DNA from: Neisseria montereyensis
GTDB lineage: Bacteria; Pseudomonadota; Gammaproteobacteria; Burkholderiales; Neisseriaceae
Direction: 5' to 3'
Length of the DNA: 64,000 bases
NCBI RefSeq assembly: GCF_024834045.1
Contig: NZ_JANUXW010000002.1
Coordinates: forward strand, 124,001 to 188,000
Positions 9,054 to 18,113 of this stretch are shown here, piece by piece. The notes beneath the pieces were generated by a model. The model worked only from the letters and a program-made list of their open reading frames with translations, was not told the DNA's origin and made no database searches. Within the stretch, counting starts at the first letter, position 1. The number at the start of each line of letters is the position of its first letter. A program made the position numbers and the translations under genes.

Positions 9054-9332
9054 ATTGCATAGTATTTGCGCAACCATATATTTAGATTGATTTTTAGAAT
9101 AGTAGATAAAGATAATAAAGAAGTATTGCTTAGTGATATTTTCATTAAATGAATCGTTTTATGGGTGAAAATAATGGATGAACTGCCACGAAGATAAGCA
9201 GATAGGATAAAATACGGTAAATTCTAAAACAGTGTTATTTGAGTCACAATTTTAGTGTTTTGAGAGCCAAATAGATGGTATCGGGCTATTGTTGGCATTC
9301 TTTCAAAGCACTGTATATGGAAGCTTTACATT

Positions 9333-9824
9333 ATGGATAATATTCTAGCCAACCTTACCGGCCTACTTGCCGAATATGGTCAAACCGTTTCTTGCGCCGA
9401 ATCCTGTACCGGAGGGCTATTATCCGGGGCGCTTACCAGCTTGCCGGGTAGCTCTGCATGGTTTCAAGCAGGATTGGTAACATATAGTAATGAAGCCAAA
9501 CAGAATATTTTGGGTGTGAAAAAAAACACCTTGGAGTTTTATGGTGCCGTTAGTGAAGAAACCGTGCGTGAAATGGCACTTGGTGCATTGCTGACAACCA
9601 AAACGGATTATGCTTTGAGTATTTCCGGTATTGCCGGGCCGACGGGTGGGAGTGAGGAAAAGCCTGTGGGAACAGTATGGTTCGGATTGGCTACCAAGCA
9701 ACGTATTTGGGCCAAGACTGCGTTATTTGAAGGTAATCGTGATGAAATTCGCCAACAGGCTGTTCAATTTGCGTTGACATTTTTATATGAAAAAATCATT
9801 GAGAAAAACAAACAGCCAAAATAA
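9333..9824 (+). CDS. pncC: nicotinamide-nucleotide amidase (CinA C-terminal domain protein)
   Basis: The product (163 aa) is a stand-alone CinA C-terminal domain (PncC), which deamidates nicotinamide mononucleotide to nicotinate mononucleotide in pyridine nucleotide recycling. Signature stretches are VSCAESCTGGLLSGALT (about 18-34) with the catalytic Ser/Thr region, VTYSNEAK, and SGIAGPTGGSEEKPVGTVW. There is no N-terminal MoCF-like domain, matching the short enterobacterial PncC form. It is transcribed alone and ends in an uptake-sequence terminator. Confidence 0.9.
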   Translation: MDNILANLTGLLAEYGQTVSCAESCTGGLLSGALTSLPGSSAWFQAGLVTYSNEAKQNILGVKKNTLEFYGAVSEETVREMALGALLTTKTDYALSISGIAGPTGGSEEKPVGTVWFGLATKQRIWAKTALFEGNRDEIRQQAVQFALTFLYEKIIEKNKQPK

Positions 9825-10128
9825 CGGGAAGCTCTGTTTTTATTAACATTGCCCAAGATGGGATTGCGTAGTGATAAATGGAATGAGGCCGTCTGAAAAG
9901 TTTTCAGACGGCCTCATTCCATATTACTTTACCAAGCATAAATCACTAATGTACTGTACTGTCTAGAAGGTGTGCAGTAATAAGCAGTGCGGCTTTACTA
10001 ATAGGATAATGATATCTAAATGACTGTTTTATATTTTTAAAATATCGAATATATTACTTATTGATGTTATATTATTAAATAGATGTCCCATCATTATTGG
10101 CCGAATCATTACAGATAGGTAGTTAAAT
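9825..10128. other. intergenic region between pncC and methyltransferase gene
   Basis: About 300 bp. Apart from the uptake-sequence terminator at 9880-9920, I see no gene, RNA or clear repeat. The right half is AT-rich and presumably carries the promoter of the methyltransferase gene. Confidence 0.5.
9880..9920. terminator. DUS inverted-repeat terminator after pncC
   Basis: This perfect 20-bp inverted repeat (9880-9899 / 9901-9920) is built on AGGCCGTCTGAAAA and its complement. It is the first uptake sequence from the left end of the window. Confidence 0.85.
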
Positions 10129-10932
10129 ATGAAGAATACAAATATCCATAACGCTGATAAAACAGTATCTGATTACAAAAACCATAATGATTTGATAGAT
10201 AAGCAATTTGGCTCGCAGGCAAGTTTATATTTACAAAGTAACGTACATGCTTCAGGTCAAGAATTTGCATTAATGGCGCAACAAGTAGAGCAGTTTCAGC
10301 AGCCTACGATCTTAGATTTAGGCTGTGGGGCAGGGCATGTTAGTTTTAATGTGGCGCCATTGGCTCAGAAAGTGATTGCTTATGATTTGTCAAAAGATAT
10401 GCTTAATCTCGTTGCGAAAACAGCTAAAGAAAAAGGGCTGAATAATATTGCCATAGAAAAAGGGATAGCTGAATCATTGCCTTTTGCAGAGGATAGTTTT
10501 GATATGGTTATCAGCCGTTTTTCGGCGCATCATTGGCAAGATGTGCCCCAAGCTTTAAAAGAAGTGCGACGGGTTTGTAAGCCTGATGCCAAAGTGATGA
10601 TAGTAGATGTGATGTCCCCCGCCAATCCGCTCTATGACAGTTTTTTACAAACCATAGAGATGCTCCGCGATACCAGTCATGTGCGAGACTATTCTGCCGC
10701 TCAATGGCAAGCTATGTTTGCCTATGCAGGGTTGGAAATTCAAAGCATGCAAACGCGTAAACTGGTTTTAGATTTTGCTTCTTGGATAACAAGAATGCGA
10801 ACGCCGGATCACTTTGTTACCAGCATTAGGGCGTTACAACAAGGCAGTAGCCAAGATTTAAAAAACTATTTTGATATTCAAGAAGACGGTTCGTTTACAT
10901 TAGATGTTGTGACTTTCATCGCATCGGTATAA
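10129..10932 (+). CDS. class I SAM-dependent methyltransferase
   Basis: The product (267 aa) has a Methyltransf_11-type Rossmann fold. Motif I is ILDLGCGAGHVSF (about 61-73), followed by an acidic residue ending beta-2 (VIAYDLSKDML), motif II around GIAESLPFAEDSFDMVISRFSAHHW, and VCKPDAKVMIVDVMSP. The pattern resembles the UbiE/YcgJ group of small-molecule methyltransferases. No partner gene gives the substrate. It is preceded by AT-rich sequence, ends at an uptake-sequence terminator and stands alone. I do not assign a specific reaction. Confidence 0.8.
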   Translation: MKNTNIHNADKTVSDYKNHNDLIDKQFGSQASLYLQSNVHASGQEFALMAQQVEQFQQPTILDLGCGAGHVSFNVAPLAQKVIAYDLSKDMLNLVAKTAKEKGLNNIAIEKGIAESLPFAEDSFDMVISRFSAHHWQDVPQALKEVRRVCKPDAKVMIVDVMSPANPLYDSFLQTIEMLRDTSHVRDYSAAQWQAMFAYAGLEIQSMQTRKLVLDFASWITRMRTPDHFVTSIRALQQGSSQDLKNYFDIQEDGSFTLDVVTFIASV

Positions 10933-10983
10933 AAATATAAGATTATATTCATAACATTTGGATGAGTTTATATATAGAAATAA

Positions 10984-11014
10984 GGCCGTCTGAAAAAGTT
11001 TTCAGACGGCTTTT
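10984..11014. terminator. DUS terminator between convergent genes
   Basis: GCCGTCTGAAAA and TTTTCAGACGGC face each other around a short loop and are followed by TTTT. The terminator sits between the methyltransferase gene and the convergent lipoprotein gene. Confidence 0.8.
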
Positions 11015-11065
11015 ATTGTCAAATAAATATTGAAAAGCAGATGGTATCCAAACTGCTTAAACAGC

Positions 11066-11410
11066 TTACTCTACTTCCCGATAAACCGTAGTCGAGCCTT
11101 TGCGTTTTAAAGTAGCACGGCTGTCTTGTACATGCCAGCGGGTGGTGGCATTACCATATTCCACACCTTGTGCCCATGATTGGATTTGCTGCAGGGTTTC
11201 AACCGTATTGCCTTGGCGCAGTTCTACGGTGAGCGGACTATTACTATTATTGTAAATGGCAGTTAGGCGCTTGTTTTTTCCGGCCTGATAATGGATGGTT
11301 TGTGTTTGTGCTTCGACTACTAAAGGCGTAGGGGCATCGGGGCGGACGGCTTTTTGCGAACCGCAGGCGGCACATAATAAAACGGGAAGTAAAATAAAGT
11401 AACGCATCAT
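11066..11410 (-). CDS. MliC-like lipoprotein (putative C-type lysozyme inhibitor)
   Basis: The product (114 aa) begins with a signal peptide and the lipobox LLCAAC (Cys16), so it is a lipoprotein. The mature part (about 35-114) follows the MliC/PliC pattern: GKNKRLTAIYNNSNSPLTVEL, then a GVEYGNATTRW segment, then SRATLKRKGS near the end. MliC proteins block host C-type lysozyme at the outer membrane. Identity to known members cannot be measured here and the fold is short, so this is a motif-level call. Two adjacent ATGs (11410 and 11407) could start it, and neither has a strong ribosome binding site. Confidence 0.6.
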   Translation of the reverse strand: MMRYFILLPVLLCAACGSQKAVRPDAPTPLVVEAQTQTIHYQAGKNKRLTAIYNNSNSPLTVELRQGNTVETLQQIQSWAQGVEYGNATTRWHVQDSRATLKRKGSTTVYREVE

Positions 11411-11586
11411 TTTATTTGAATAATAGTTGAGAGGTACAAAACGGATAGTGGGCAGATTATAACAAATTCATGATACGGCTTGGTTATCCTAACGGATATA
11501 AACCATAATCTGATGGGTTTATTTTATTTGTATATTTTATACAGGCTGATAATTTTTAGCTTATCAGCCCGTTGTTGGTCAAACGC

Positions 11587-12087
11587 TTAGGCGGCAGGCG
11601 GGACTAATGCCGATAAATCTTTATCGACATAATACAAGCCTTTGCCATCATCGCCGACTAAATTGAGCTTGTCTAAAATAGATTTGAACAAGCGTTCTTC
11701 TTCATGTTGTTCGGCTACATACCATTGCAAGAAGTTAAAGGACGAATAATCTTTTTCGGCGAAAGTGGCTTCAACCAATTCGTTGATTTTTTGCGTAATC
11801 ATTTTTTCATGTTCGTAAACCGTCTGAAAAACATCTTTTAAGCCGTTGTAATCCGCTTTGGGGGCATTAATGGTACCGATTTGGGGGGTGGCGCCTGTTT
11901 CGCTCAAGTAATTGAACAGCCGTTGCATATGTTGCATTTCTTCGGCGGCATGTGCTTTTAAGAAGGCGGCGGTGCCTTCAAAACCGTGGCTGTCGGCCCA
12001 TGCAGACATTTGTAGGTAAACATTGGATGAATAAAACTCAAGGTTCATTTGATCGTTTAGATGATCGATGATTTTTGTGGAAAGCAT
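11587..12087 (-). CDS. ftnA: non-heme ferritin
   Basis: The product (166 aa) is a bacterial ferritin of the FtnA type, which oxidises Fe(II) and stores it as a mineral in a 24-mer cage. The ferroxidase ligands are visible: Glu17 in MNLEFYSSN, Glu49/Glu50 and His53 in [10 protein letters not shown], Glu94 in YEHEKM, and Glu126, Gln127 and Glu130 in [10 protein letters not shown]. No heme-binding Met typical of bacterioferritin is evident. It is transcribed alone and divergently from comEC. No clear Fur box was seen upstream. Confidence 0.93.
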   Translation of the reverse strand: MLSTKIIDHLNDQMNLEFYSSNVYLQMSAWADSHGFEGTAAFLKAHAAEEMQHMQRLFNYLSETGATPQIGTINAPKADYNGLKDVFQTVYEHEKMITQKINELVEATFAEKDYSSFNFLQWYVAEQHEEERLFKSILDKLNLVGDDGKGLYYVDKDLSALVPPAA

Positions 12088-12334
12088 AATGTTGCTCCTT
12101 TGTTATCCATAGTCGTCAAAAAATGAAATCAAAATAGTGCAGATATTGCGCTTAACCTATTTTTATCACTGATACCGGTATGCCGGAAAAGTTCGGCATA
12201 TTGCACTTTTTCTTTCCCATCCTACACATGTTTATCATAGCAGGTTGCTTAGCCTTTGGGGATACATACGGGTGACGTTCTTTCAATATTGCTTTATGAT
12301 AACTATGTTTACTATTAAAAAAAGAATTTGATTG

Positions 12335-14575
12335 ATGCGGGGATTAGGGTTGCCGCTGTGGGTGGCTGGTGTGGTAGTGTCGTTTGCATTGCCTATTGTG
12401 CCGCCGTGGGCATGGTCTATTGCGCTGTGGTTGGTTCTGCTGGCTGCATCATGGCGGTTTCGTGCGGCAGGGTGGGCTTGGATATGCCTTTCAGGTGTGT
12501 TGTACGGCATCGGGCATACGCAATGGCAGTTGGCGAAACAGTGGCCGTTGTCTGAGGAAGTGGTTGCCGTGCCGCTAACCGTTCAAGTCATCGACTTACC
12601 TCAGGCTGATGAGCGGCGGATACGTTTTATTGCCGATGCGGTTGACGAATCCGGCAAGCATTTTCGGTTGCGGTTGTCAGACTATCATTTGCGGGATTGG
12701 CCGGCAGGTAGCCGCTGGCAGGTTCGTGCCAGAGTGCGTGCACCTGTTGGCGAAGTTAATTTACGCGGATTAAACCGTGAAGCATGGGCGTTGGCATCCG
12801 GTTTTGATGGGCTGGGTACGGTTGGGAAAGAGCGGCGGCATTTATCAGATAGTACGGGCGGATTATTGGGTATGCGCGAGGCCATCAGTTTGAATTGGCA
12901 GCAAACCGATATGCGCGGCTATGATTTTTCAGACGGCCTATCGTTAATGCGGGCATTAAGTTTGGGCGAAAAATCGGCTTTAAGGGCGGATGTCTGGCAA
13001 ACCTTCCGACCGCTAGGTTTAAATCATCTGGTGAGTATTTCGGGCCTGCATGTGGGCATGGTGGCTTTATTGGCGGGCTGGTTGATGAAGCAGATATTAC
13101 GCTTATGGCCGTTTGTGCCGAAAATACCGCGTTTATGGATATTGGCGGCAGGATTAACGGCGGCTTTGCTGTATGCGGGTTTGGCGGGTTTTTCCGTACC
13201 GACGCAACGTAGTGTTTTGATGTTGTCTGCCTTGGCATGGGCTTGGTGGCGCGGTAACGGTGTGGCAGCATGGCGCGGTTGGTGGCAGGCATTGGCGTTG
13301 GTGTTGTTGTTTTCCCCGCAGGCGGTATTGAGTGCGGGGTTGTGGTTGTCTTTCGGTTTGGTGGGGGCTTTGTTGTGGGTGTCGTCAGGCCGTCTGAAAA
13401 CGGATAAGGGGTGGCGGCAGGTATTACGCGCTCAGTGGGCGGTTTCGGTGCTTTCGGTGGTGGCTTTGGGCAGTATATTTGCTTCGCTGCCACTGATTAG
13501 CCCGTTGGTTAATATGGTGGCGGTGCCGTGGTTTTCGTGGGTGTTGGTGCCGCTGGCTTTATTGGCTTCGTTGCTGCCGTTTCCTACATTGCAATGGTTG
13601 GCGGCAGGGGCGGGCGAATATACATTGCGTGCGCTGGCGTATATGGCGCAGGGTGCGCCGGAATATGCGGTTGCCGCCGCGCCGTCTTATTTGCTTTTGT
13701 TGGCCGTGGTGTCGGCATGGCTGTTGTTATTGCCGCGTGGCAGCGGTTGGAAACCTTTTGCCTGTTTGGTGTTGTTGGGGTTTGTGGCATACCGTCCGCC
13801 TGAAGTAGGGCAAGGCCATCTGAAAATCACGGTTTGGGATGCGGGGCAGGGTTTGTCGGTATGGATGCAGACACACCGGCATCATCTTCTGTTTGATACC
13901 GGTACGGAGCCGACGGCAGTGATGAATATTCTGCCCAGCCTGAATGCGGCGGGGGTGCGGCGTTTGGATATGTTGGTGTTGTCGCATCATGATGCCGATC
14001 ATGACGGCGGGTTTCGGCAGGTCAATCAGGCGAAAAAGCCGCAACTCATCATGGCCGGCCAGCCTGAGTTTTATACCGGCGCTTCGTTGTGTGAAGAGCG
14101 GTATTGGTTTTGGGACGGTGTATATTTTGAATTTTTAAGGCTGTCTGAAACCTTGGCGCGTGAAGACAATGATAAGAGTTGTGTCTTGCGGGTGTTGGCC
14201 GATGGGCAGTCGTTATTGGTGACGGGGGATTTAAGAAAACAGGGCGAATCGGCCTTGGTGAATACATTCGGTGAGAAATTGTATAGCCAAGTGCTGGTTT
14301 TGGGGCATCACGGTAGCGGGTCGTCTTCAAGCGGGCGTTTTTTGAATACGGTGTCGCCGCGTTATGCGGTGGCGTCCAGCGGTTATGCCAATCCTTATAA
14401 ACATCCGGCCAAGGCGGTTAGGCGGCGATTGCGGGCGCATGGCATTACATTACTGCGCACTGATTTATCAGGGGCTTTGGTATTTGAATTGGGTGATGAC
14501 GGACAGGATATTTTCAGAGGCCGTCTGAAAGGTTTAAAACCTTATTGGCAGAAGAAACCGTTTAATGAAAAATAA
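12335..14575 (+). CDS. comEC: ComEC/Rec2 DNA uptake channel protein
   Basis: The product (about 746 aa) has the full ComEC plan: an N-terminal DUF4131/OB-like region after two membrane segments, a central multi-spanning Competence domain (about 220-470, with HLVSISGLHVGMVALLAGW), and a C-terminal metallo-beta-lactamase-like domain (about 505-740, with VWDAGQGLSV, LLFDTG, VLSHHDADHDGGF and VLGHHGSGSSSS). It carries single-stranded DNA across the inner membrane during transformation, consistent with the abundant uptake sequences. The ATG at 12335 follows an in-frame TTG; the ribosome binding site is weak. Three uptake sequences lie inside the gene, near 12929, 13387 and 14518. Confidence 0.93.
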   Translation: MRGLGLPLWVAGVVVSFALPIVPPWAWSIALWLVLLAASWRFRAAGWAWICLSGVLYGIGHTQWQLAKQWPLSEEVVAVPLTVQVIDLPQADERRIRFIADAVDESGKHFRLRLSDYHLRDWPAGSRWQVRARVRAPVGEVNLRGLNREAWALASGFDGLGTVGKERRHLSDSTGGLLGMREAISLNWQQTDMRGYDFSDGLSLMRALSLGEKSALRADVWQTFRPLGLNHLVSISGLHVGMVALLAGWLMKQILRLWPFVPKIPRLWILAAGLTAALLYAGLAGFSVPTQRSVLMLSALAWAWWRGNGVAAWRGWWQALALVLLFSPQAVLSAGLWLSFGLVGALLWVSSGRLKTDKGWRQVLRAQWAVSVLSVVALGSIFASLPLISPLVNMVAVPWFSWVLVPLALLASLLPFPTLQWLAAGAGEYTLRALAYMAQGAPEYAVAAAPSYLLLLAVVSAWLLLLPRGSGWKPFACLVLLGFVAYRPPEVGQGHLKITVWDAGQGLSVWMQTHRHHLLFDTGTEPTAVMNILPSLNAAGVRRLDMLVLSHHDADHDGGFRQVNQAKKPQLIMAGQPEFYTGASLCEERYWFWDGVYFEFLRLSETLAREDNDKSCVLRVLADGQSLLVTGDLRKQGESALVNTFGEKLYSQVLVLGHHGSGSSSSGRFLNTVSPRYAVASSGYANPYKHPAKAVRRRLRAHGITLLRTDLSGALVFELGDDGQDIFRGRLKGLKPYWQKKPFNEK

Positions 14576-14729
14576 ATATAATAAAATGACAATAGAATTA
14601 ATATCCGGTTATAAAAAAAAGCATAATTTTACAATGCAGAAAGATGGATATGCTTGAAACATCAGGTGAAAACTACTATGCTGAAAGCAAGCTTCAGGGC
14701 TTAAAACCTACACATTTAGGAGAATGACA

Positions 14730-16214
14730 ATGGCTAAAAATTTAAATGTATTTGATAAAGAATATGGTTTGCTGATTAATGGCGAATGGACCAAAGGTAG
14801 CAAAGGCGAGCTGCGTGCATCCTATAATCCGGCTAATAATGAGGAGTTGGCTAAATTTGTCGAGGCTACGAACGAAGATGTGGATGCTGCTGTTCAAGCG
14901 GCACAAGAGGCGTTTAAAACATGGCGTAAAACAACTGTTGTCGAACGTGCGGCGATACTCAATAAAATTGCCGATGTAATTGATGAGAATACCGAGTTGT
15001 TTGCCTTGCAGGAAACGCTGGACAACGGTAAACCGATTCGTGAAACCCGTGCTGCCGATATTCCTTTGGCTGCCGATCATTTCCGTTATTTTGCCGGTGT
15101 TATCCGTGGCGAAGAGGGCACATGTAATCAGTTGGATGAAGAAGATTTATCTATTGTATTGCGTGAGCCGATTGGCGTGGTTGGTCAGATTATTCCGTGG
15201 AACTTCCCGTTCCTAATGGCAGCGTGGAAAATCGCCCCTGCATTGGCAGCCGGTTGTACCATCGTTATCCATCCTTCCAGCAGCACTTCATTGAGCTTGT
15301 TGTCTTTTGCTCAAAAAATTAACCATCTGCTACCTAAAGGTGTTTTGAATATTATTACCGGTGGCGGTTCTAAATCCGGCGAATATATGCTGCACCATAA
15401 AGGCTTTAATAAATTGGCCTTTACCGGTTCGACCGCAGTCGGTCGCCGTGTCGGTGTGGCAGCCGCTGAAATGTTGATTCCGTCTACTTTGGAATTGGGC
15501 GGTAAATCTGCCAATATCTTCTTTGACGATATGCCGTTCGACAAAGCTTTGGAAGGTGCGCAAAAAGGTATTTTGTTCAACCAAGGTCAAGTATGTTGTG
15601 CCGGTTCGCGGATTTTTGTGCAAGAGGGTATTTACGATAAATTCGTTGCCGCTTTGGCCGAAGAGTTTAAAAAAGTGAAAGTTGGCCTGCCTTGGGAAGA
15701 CGATACCCAAATGGGCGCACAAGTAAACGACGGCCAACTGGAAACCATTCTGAACTATGTGAAAATCGGCGAAGAAGAAGGTGGCCACGTTCTTACAGGC
15801 GGTAAGAAAATCGAAGGCGGTGATTTGGGTAAGGGCGAGTTTTTGGAGCCGACCCTGATTGAAGCCAAAGGCAATGATGCCCGTATTGCCCAAGAAGAAA
15901 TCTTCGGCCCGGTGGCAACCGTGATTAAATTCAAAACCGAAGAAGAAGTGGTGAAAATGGCCAATGATTCCGAATATGGCTTAGGCGGTGCGGTTTGGAG
16001 TAAAGACATCAACCGTTGCCTGCGTGTTTCACATGCATTGGAAACCGGCCGTGTTTGGGTGAACTGTTATAACCGTCTGCCTGCCGGTGCACCATTTGGC
16101 GGTTACAAAACATCCGGTATCGGCCGTGAAACCCATAAAATGATATTGAATGCTTATACCCAAGTGAAAAATATCTATATCAGTACCCGTGAAGAACGCG
16201 AAGGTATGTATTAA
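14730..16214 (+). CDS. NAD-dependent aldehyde dehydrogenase family protein
   Basis: The product (494 aa) is a standard-length aldehyde dehydrogenase. Visible motifs are PWNFP (Asn158), LELGGKS with the general-base Glu255, and FNQGQVC with the nucleophile Cys289, so it should be active. The second ATG (14730) is chosen because AGGAG (14718-14722) lies 7 nt upstream; the first (14724) is too close. The cofactor-binding Lys of the usual KPSE motif is His181 here (VIHPSSSTS). I recall similar Gln/His variants in an AldA-like subgroup of Firmicutes. The substrate is unknown, and the gene is monocistronic with an uptake-sequence terminator. Confidence 0.88.
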   Translation: MAKNLNVFDKEYGLLINGEWTKGSKGELRASYNPANNEELAKFVEATNEDVDAAVQAAQEAFKTWRKTTVVERAAILNKIADVIDENTELFALQETLDNGKPIRETRAADIPLAADHFRYFAGVIRGEEGTCNQLDEEDLSIVLREPIGVVGQIIPWNFPFLMAAWKIAPALAAGCTIVIHPSSSTSLSLLSFAQKINHLLPKGVLNIITGGGSKSGEYMLHHKGFNKLAFTGSTAVGRRVGVAAAEMLIPSTLELGGKSANIFFDDMPFDKALEGAQKGILFNQGQVCCAGSRIFVQEGIYDKFVAALAEEFKKVKVGLPWEDDTQMGAQVNDGQLETILNYVKIGEEEGGHVLTGGKKIEGGDLGKGEFLEPTLIEAKGNDARIAQEEIFGPVATVIKFKTEEEVVKMANDSEYGLGGAVWSKDINRCLRVSHALETGRVWVNCYNRLPAGAPFGGYKTSGIGRETHKMILNAYTQVKNIYISTREEREGMY

Positions 16215-16250
16215 TTCATTTACCCGATATTAAATGATTGAAATTGAATT

Positions 16251-16282
16251 AAGGCCGTCTGAAAATGTATTCAGACGGCCTT
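16251..16282. terminator. DUS terminator between convergent genes
   Basis: AAGGCCGTCTGAA (16251-16263) pairs with TTCAGACGGCCTT (16270-16282), with T-rich sequence after it. It sits between the aldehyde dehydrogenase and glycosyltransferase genes. Confidence 0.8.
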
Positions 16283-16288
16283 TGGGTT

Positions 16289-17884
16289 TTATTTATTATC
16301 CGATTCATCAGGTTTATCAGGATGTTCTAAAAATTCATCCACACCATGTTCGCAGCGGATTTTCTTTTCTTCCAAAGTGGCTTTTAATAAAGCATCATTG
16401 GCCGGTAGGGCAGCCCTGTCGGCCTCGTTATGCCATAAATGATAGGCAATGCCGGCAAATTTGAGATTATGCCGTTTCATACCGTTATGGTAGCAGCGTG
16501 CGATAAATTCACTGTCTTCACGCCCCCAGCCGACAAATTCGTTATTAAAGCCGTTAACCGCCAGTGCGTCGTCACGGAAAAAGCCCATATTGCAGCTTTT
16601 AATGCCTTTATGTTTTTGATTGCCACGTTTGCCGATAAATTTGGCCAGTTTGGGTAGTCGGAGTGCGGCAAAACGTTTGTCAATGCCATGTGCGCCAAAG
16701 GAAAGTTTGGGTAATAGTAGCTCACGGTCGTTCAGAATATCGTGGGTACGATTTTGTGTGATTAATACGCGCGAACCTTGAATCAGACGGCCTTTACGGG
16801 CAATGGCGATATGGTCGGCGATAAAAGACGGATCCAATATCATATCCCCGTCGATAATAATCAAATAATCGGAAGAGGCAGCGGCAATGGCACGGTTGCG
16901 GGATTGGGCGGCGCGAAAACCTTTGTCTTGCTGCCAAGTATGCTTCACCGGAACCGGGCTGGCTTGGGCGAATTTGCCTATCACTTCGGTGGTTCTGCGG
17001 TCGGAGCCATCGTCGGCAATAATAATTTCTTGGGGTAGGCGGGTTTGTGCCAAAGCGGATTTCAGCACCAAAGCCAAGGCGTCGGGGCGGTTGTAGGTGG
17101 TGATAATCAGTGCAACACTGACATTACGGTTGTGTTCGTAGAGCTTAACGTATTTGTAATAAGAGCCTTGTGCATTAGCCGCCGAAATAATTAATCCGTC
17201 ATAACCGTATAAAATCCCTTTTTTCAGTAGATAGTTTTTCAAAAAAGACGTACCGCCGTGTAATAAGGCTTTTAAAGGTGATGCGGTTTTTTTAAAACGG
17301 TTTTCTTCTGCATACAAGGTAGTGTATTGCTGCATTTTTTGAATCAGACCCTCTGCATTTTGAAACGAATAGTGTTTCAAAATACCTTTGAGCGAGCGGA
17401 TATTGAATTGAGGGCCGATAGATAATGCTTCATGTACGCGCCTATTTGAAAAAGATACATAATTACGTTGGTAAAGCCTTGGCAAAACATCAGGATACCA
17501 GCCGCACCCTTTAATCAGGCGGCCGTTGTAATGGTTTAGGCGCGAAAGGCTGTAAACGGTTTGCGGGTCGTTATGTGCAACCGCTTCCCGAATGCTTTCG
17601 ATTAATTCGGCATCGGGTACTTCGTCGCTGTCGATACTGAATATCCAATGATGTTTGGCCAGAGAAGCGGCTAAATTTTTCATGGGGCCGAAACCGGTGA
17701 ATTCATGTGTGTGTATGCGTACGTTTTCAAATTGTTGTGCGATTTCTAGGGTGCTGTCGGTCGAGCCGTTATCGAGTAGCAGCACTTCGTCGAATGCCGA
17801 CAAAGCGGCCAATACTTCGGGCAGATAGCGTTCGGAGTTTTTCACCAGCATGGCGGCGCTGGCAGGGATTTTATTTGCTTGCAT
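16289..17884 (-). CDS. tandem double-domain family 2 glycosyltransferase
   Basis: The product (531 aa) contains two GT2 domains. The first (about 8-250) resembles LgtF/KdtX lipooligosaccharide core transferases: SAAMLVKNSERYL, LLDNGSTDST, and the metal-binding SIDSDEVPD (Asp85/Asp87). The second (about 256-490) has ALIITTYNRPDAL, IADDGSD, the acidic IIDGDMILD, and a galactosyltransferase-like C-terminal segment GWGREDSEFIARCYHNG. Two complete catalytic domains in one chain suggest that two sugars are added in sequence, perhaps to the lipooligosaccharide core. No lipooligosaccharide neighbours are present, so the acceptor is an inference. It is preceded and followed by uptake sequences. Confidence 0.8.
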   Translation of the reverse strand: MQANKIPASAAMLVKNSERYLPEVLAALSAFDEVLLLDNGSTDSTLEIAQQFENVRIHTHEFTGFGPMKNLAASLAKHHWIFSIDSDEVPDAELIESIREAVAHNDPQTVYSLSRLNHYNGRLIKGCGWYPDVLPRLYQRNYVSFSNRRVHEALSIGPQFNIRSLKGILKHYSFQNAEGLIQKMQQYTTLYAEENRFKKTASPLKALLHGGTSFLKNYLLKKGILYGYDGLIISAANAQGSYYKYVKLYEHNRNVSVALIITTYNRPDALALVLKSALAQTRLPQEIIIADDGSDRRTTEVIGKFAQASPVPVKHTWQQDKGFRAAQSRNRAIAAASSDYLIIIDGDMILDPSFIADHIAIARKGRLIQGSRVLITQNRTHDILNDRELLLPKLSFGAHGIDKRFAALRLPKLAKFIGKRGNQKHKGIKSCNMGFFRDDALAVNGFNNEFVGWGREDSEFIARCYHNGMKRHNLKFAGIAYHLWHNEADRAALPANDALLKATLEEKKIRCEHGVDEFLEHPDKPDESDNK

Positions 17885-17894
17885 AGGTTATCGG

Positions 17895-18040
17895 AGGCCG
17901 TCTGAAAAGTAGGGTTGTGGAAAGAGATAAAAATCGGCTTACGTCGGTTAAGACGTTCAGACGGCCTTAAGTTTCCAACATTTTGGCGGGTTTTGCAAAA
18001 AAATCAGGCCGTCTGAAAATAAGTGAATATTTCAGACGGC
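17895..18040. terminator. two DUS inverted-repeat pairs between purK and glycosyltransferase gene
   Basis: The first pair is AGGCCGTCTGAA (17895-17906) with TTCAGACGGCCT (17956-17967), around a long loop. The second is GCCGTCTGAAA (18008-18018) with TTTCAGACGGC (18030-18040), a compact hairpin. The compact pair is the likelier terminator for purK on the minus strand. Confidence 0.65.
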
Positions 18041-18113
18041 TTAAATATTGTATGTTATGGTTTTATGGGGTGTAAAAACACGCTTTATCGGTGTCAATGC
18101 GCCCTATAAAGCA

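Noticed and set aside
12885-13493. 202-codon minus-strand frame inside comEC
   Set aside because: Proline- and threonine-rich low-complexity product, a shadow of the GC-rich comEC codons.
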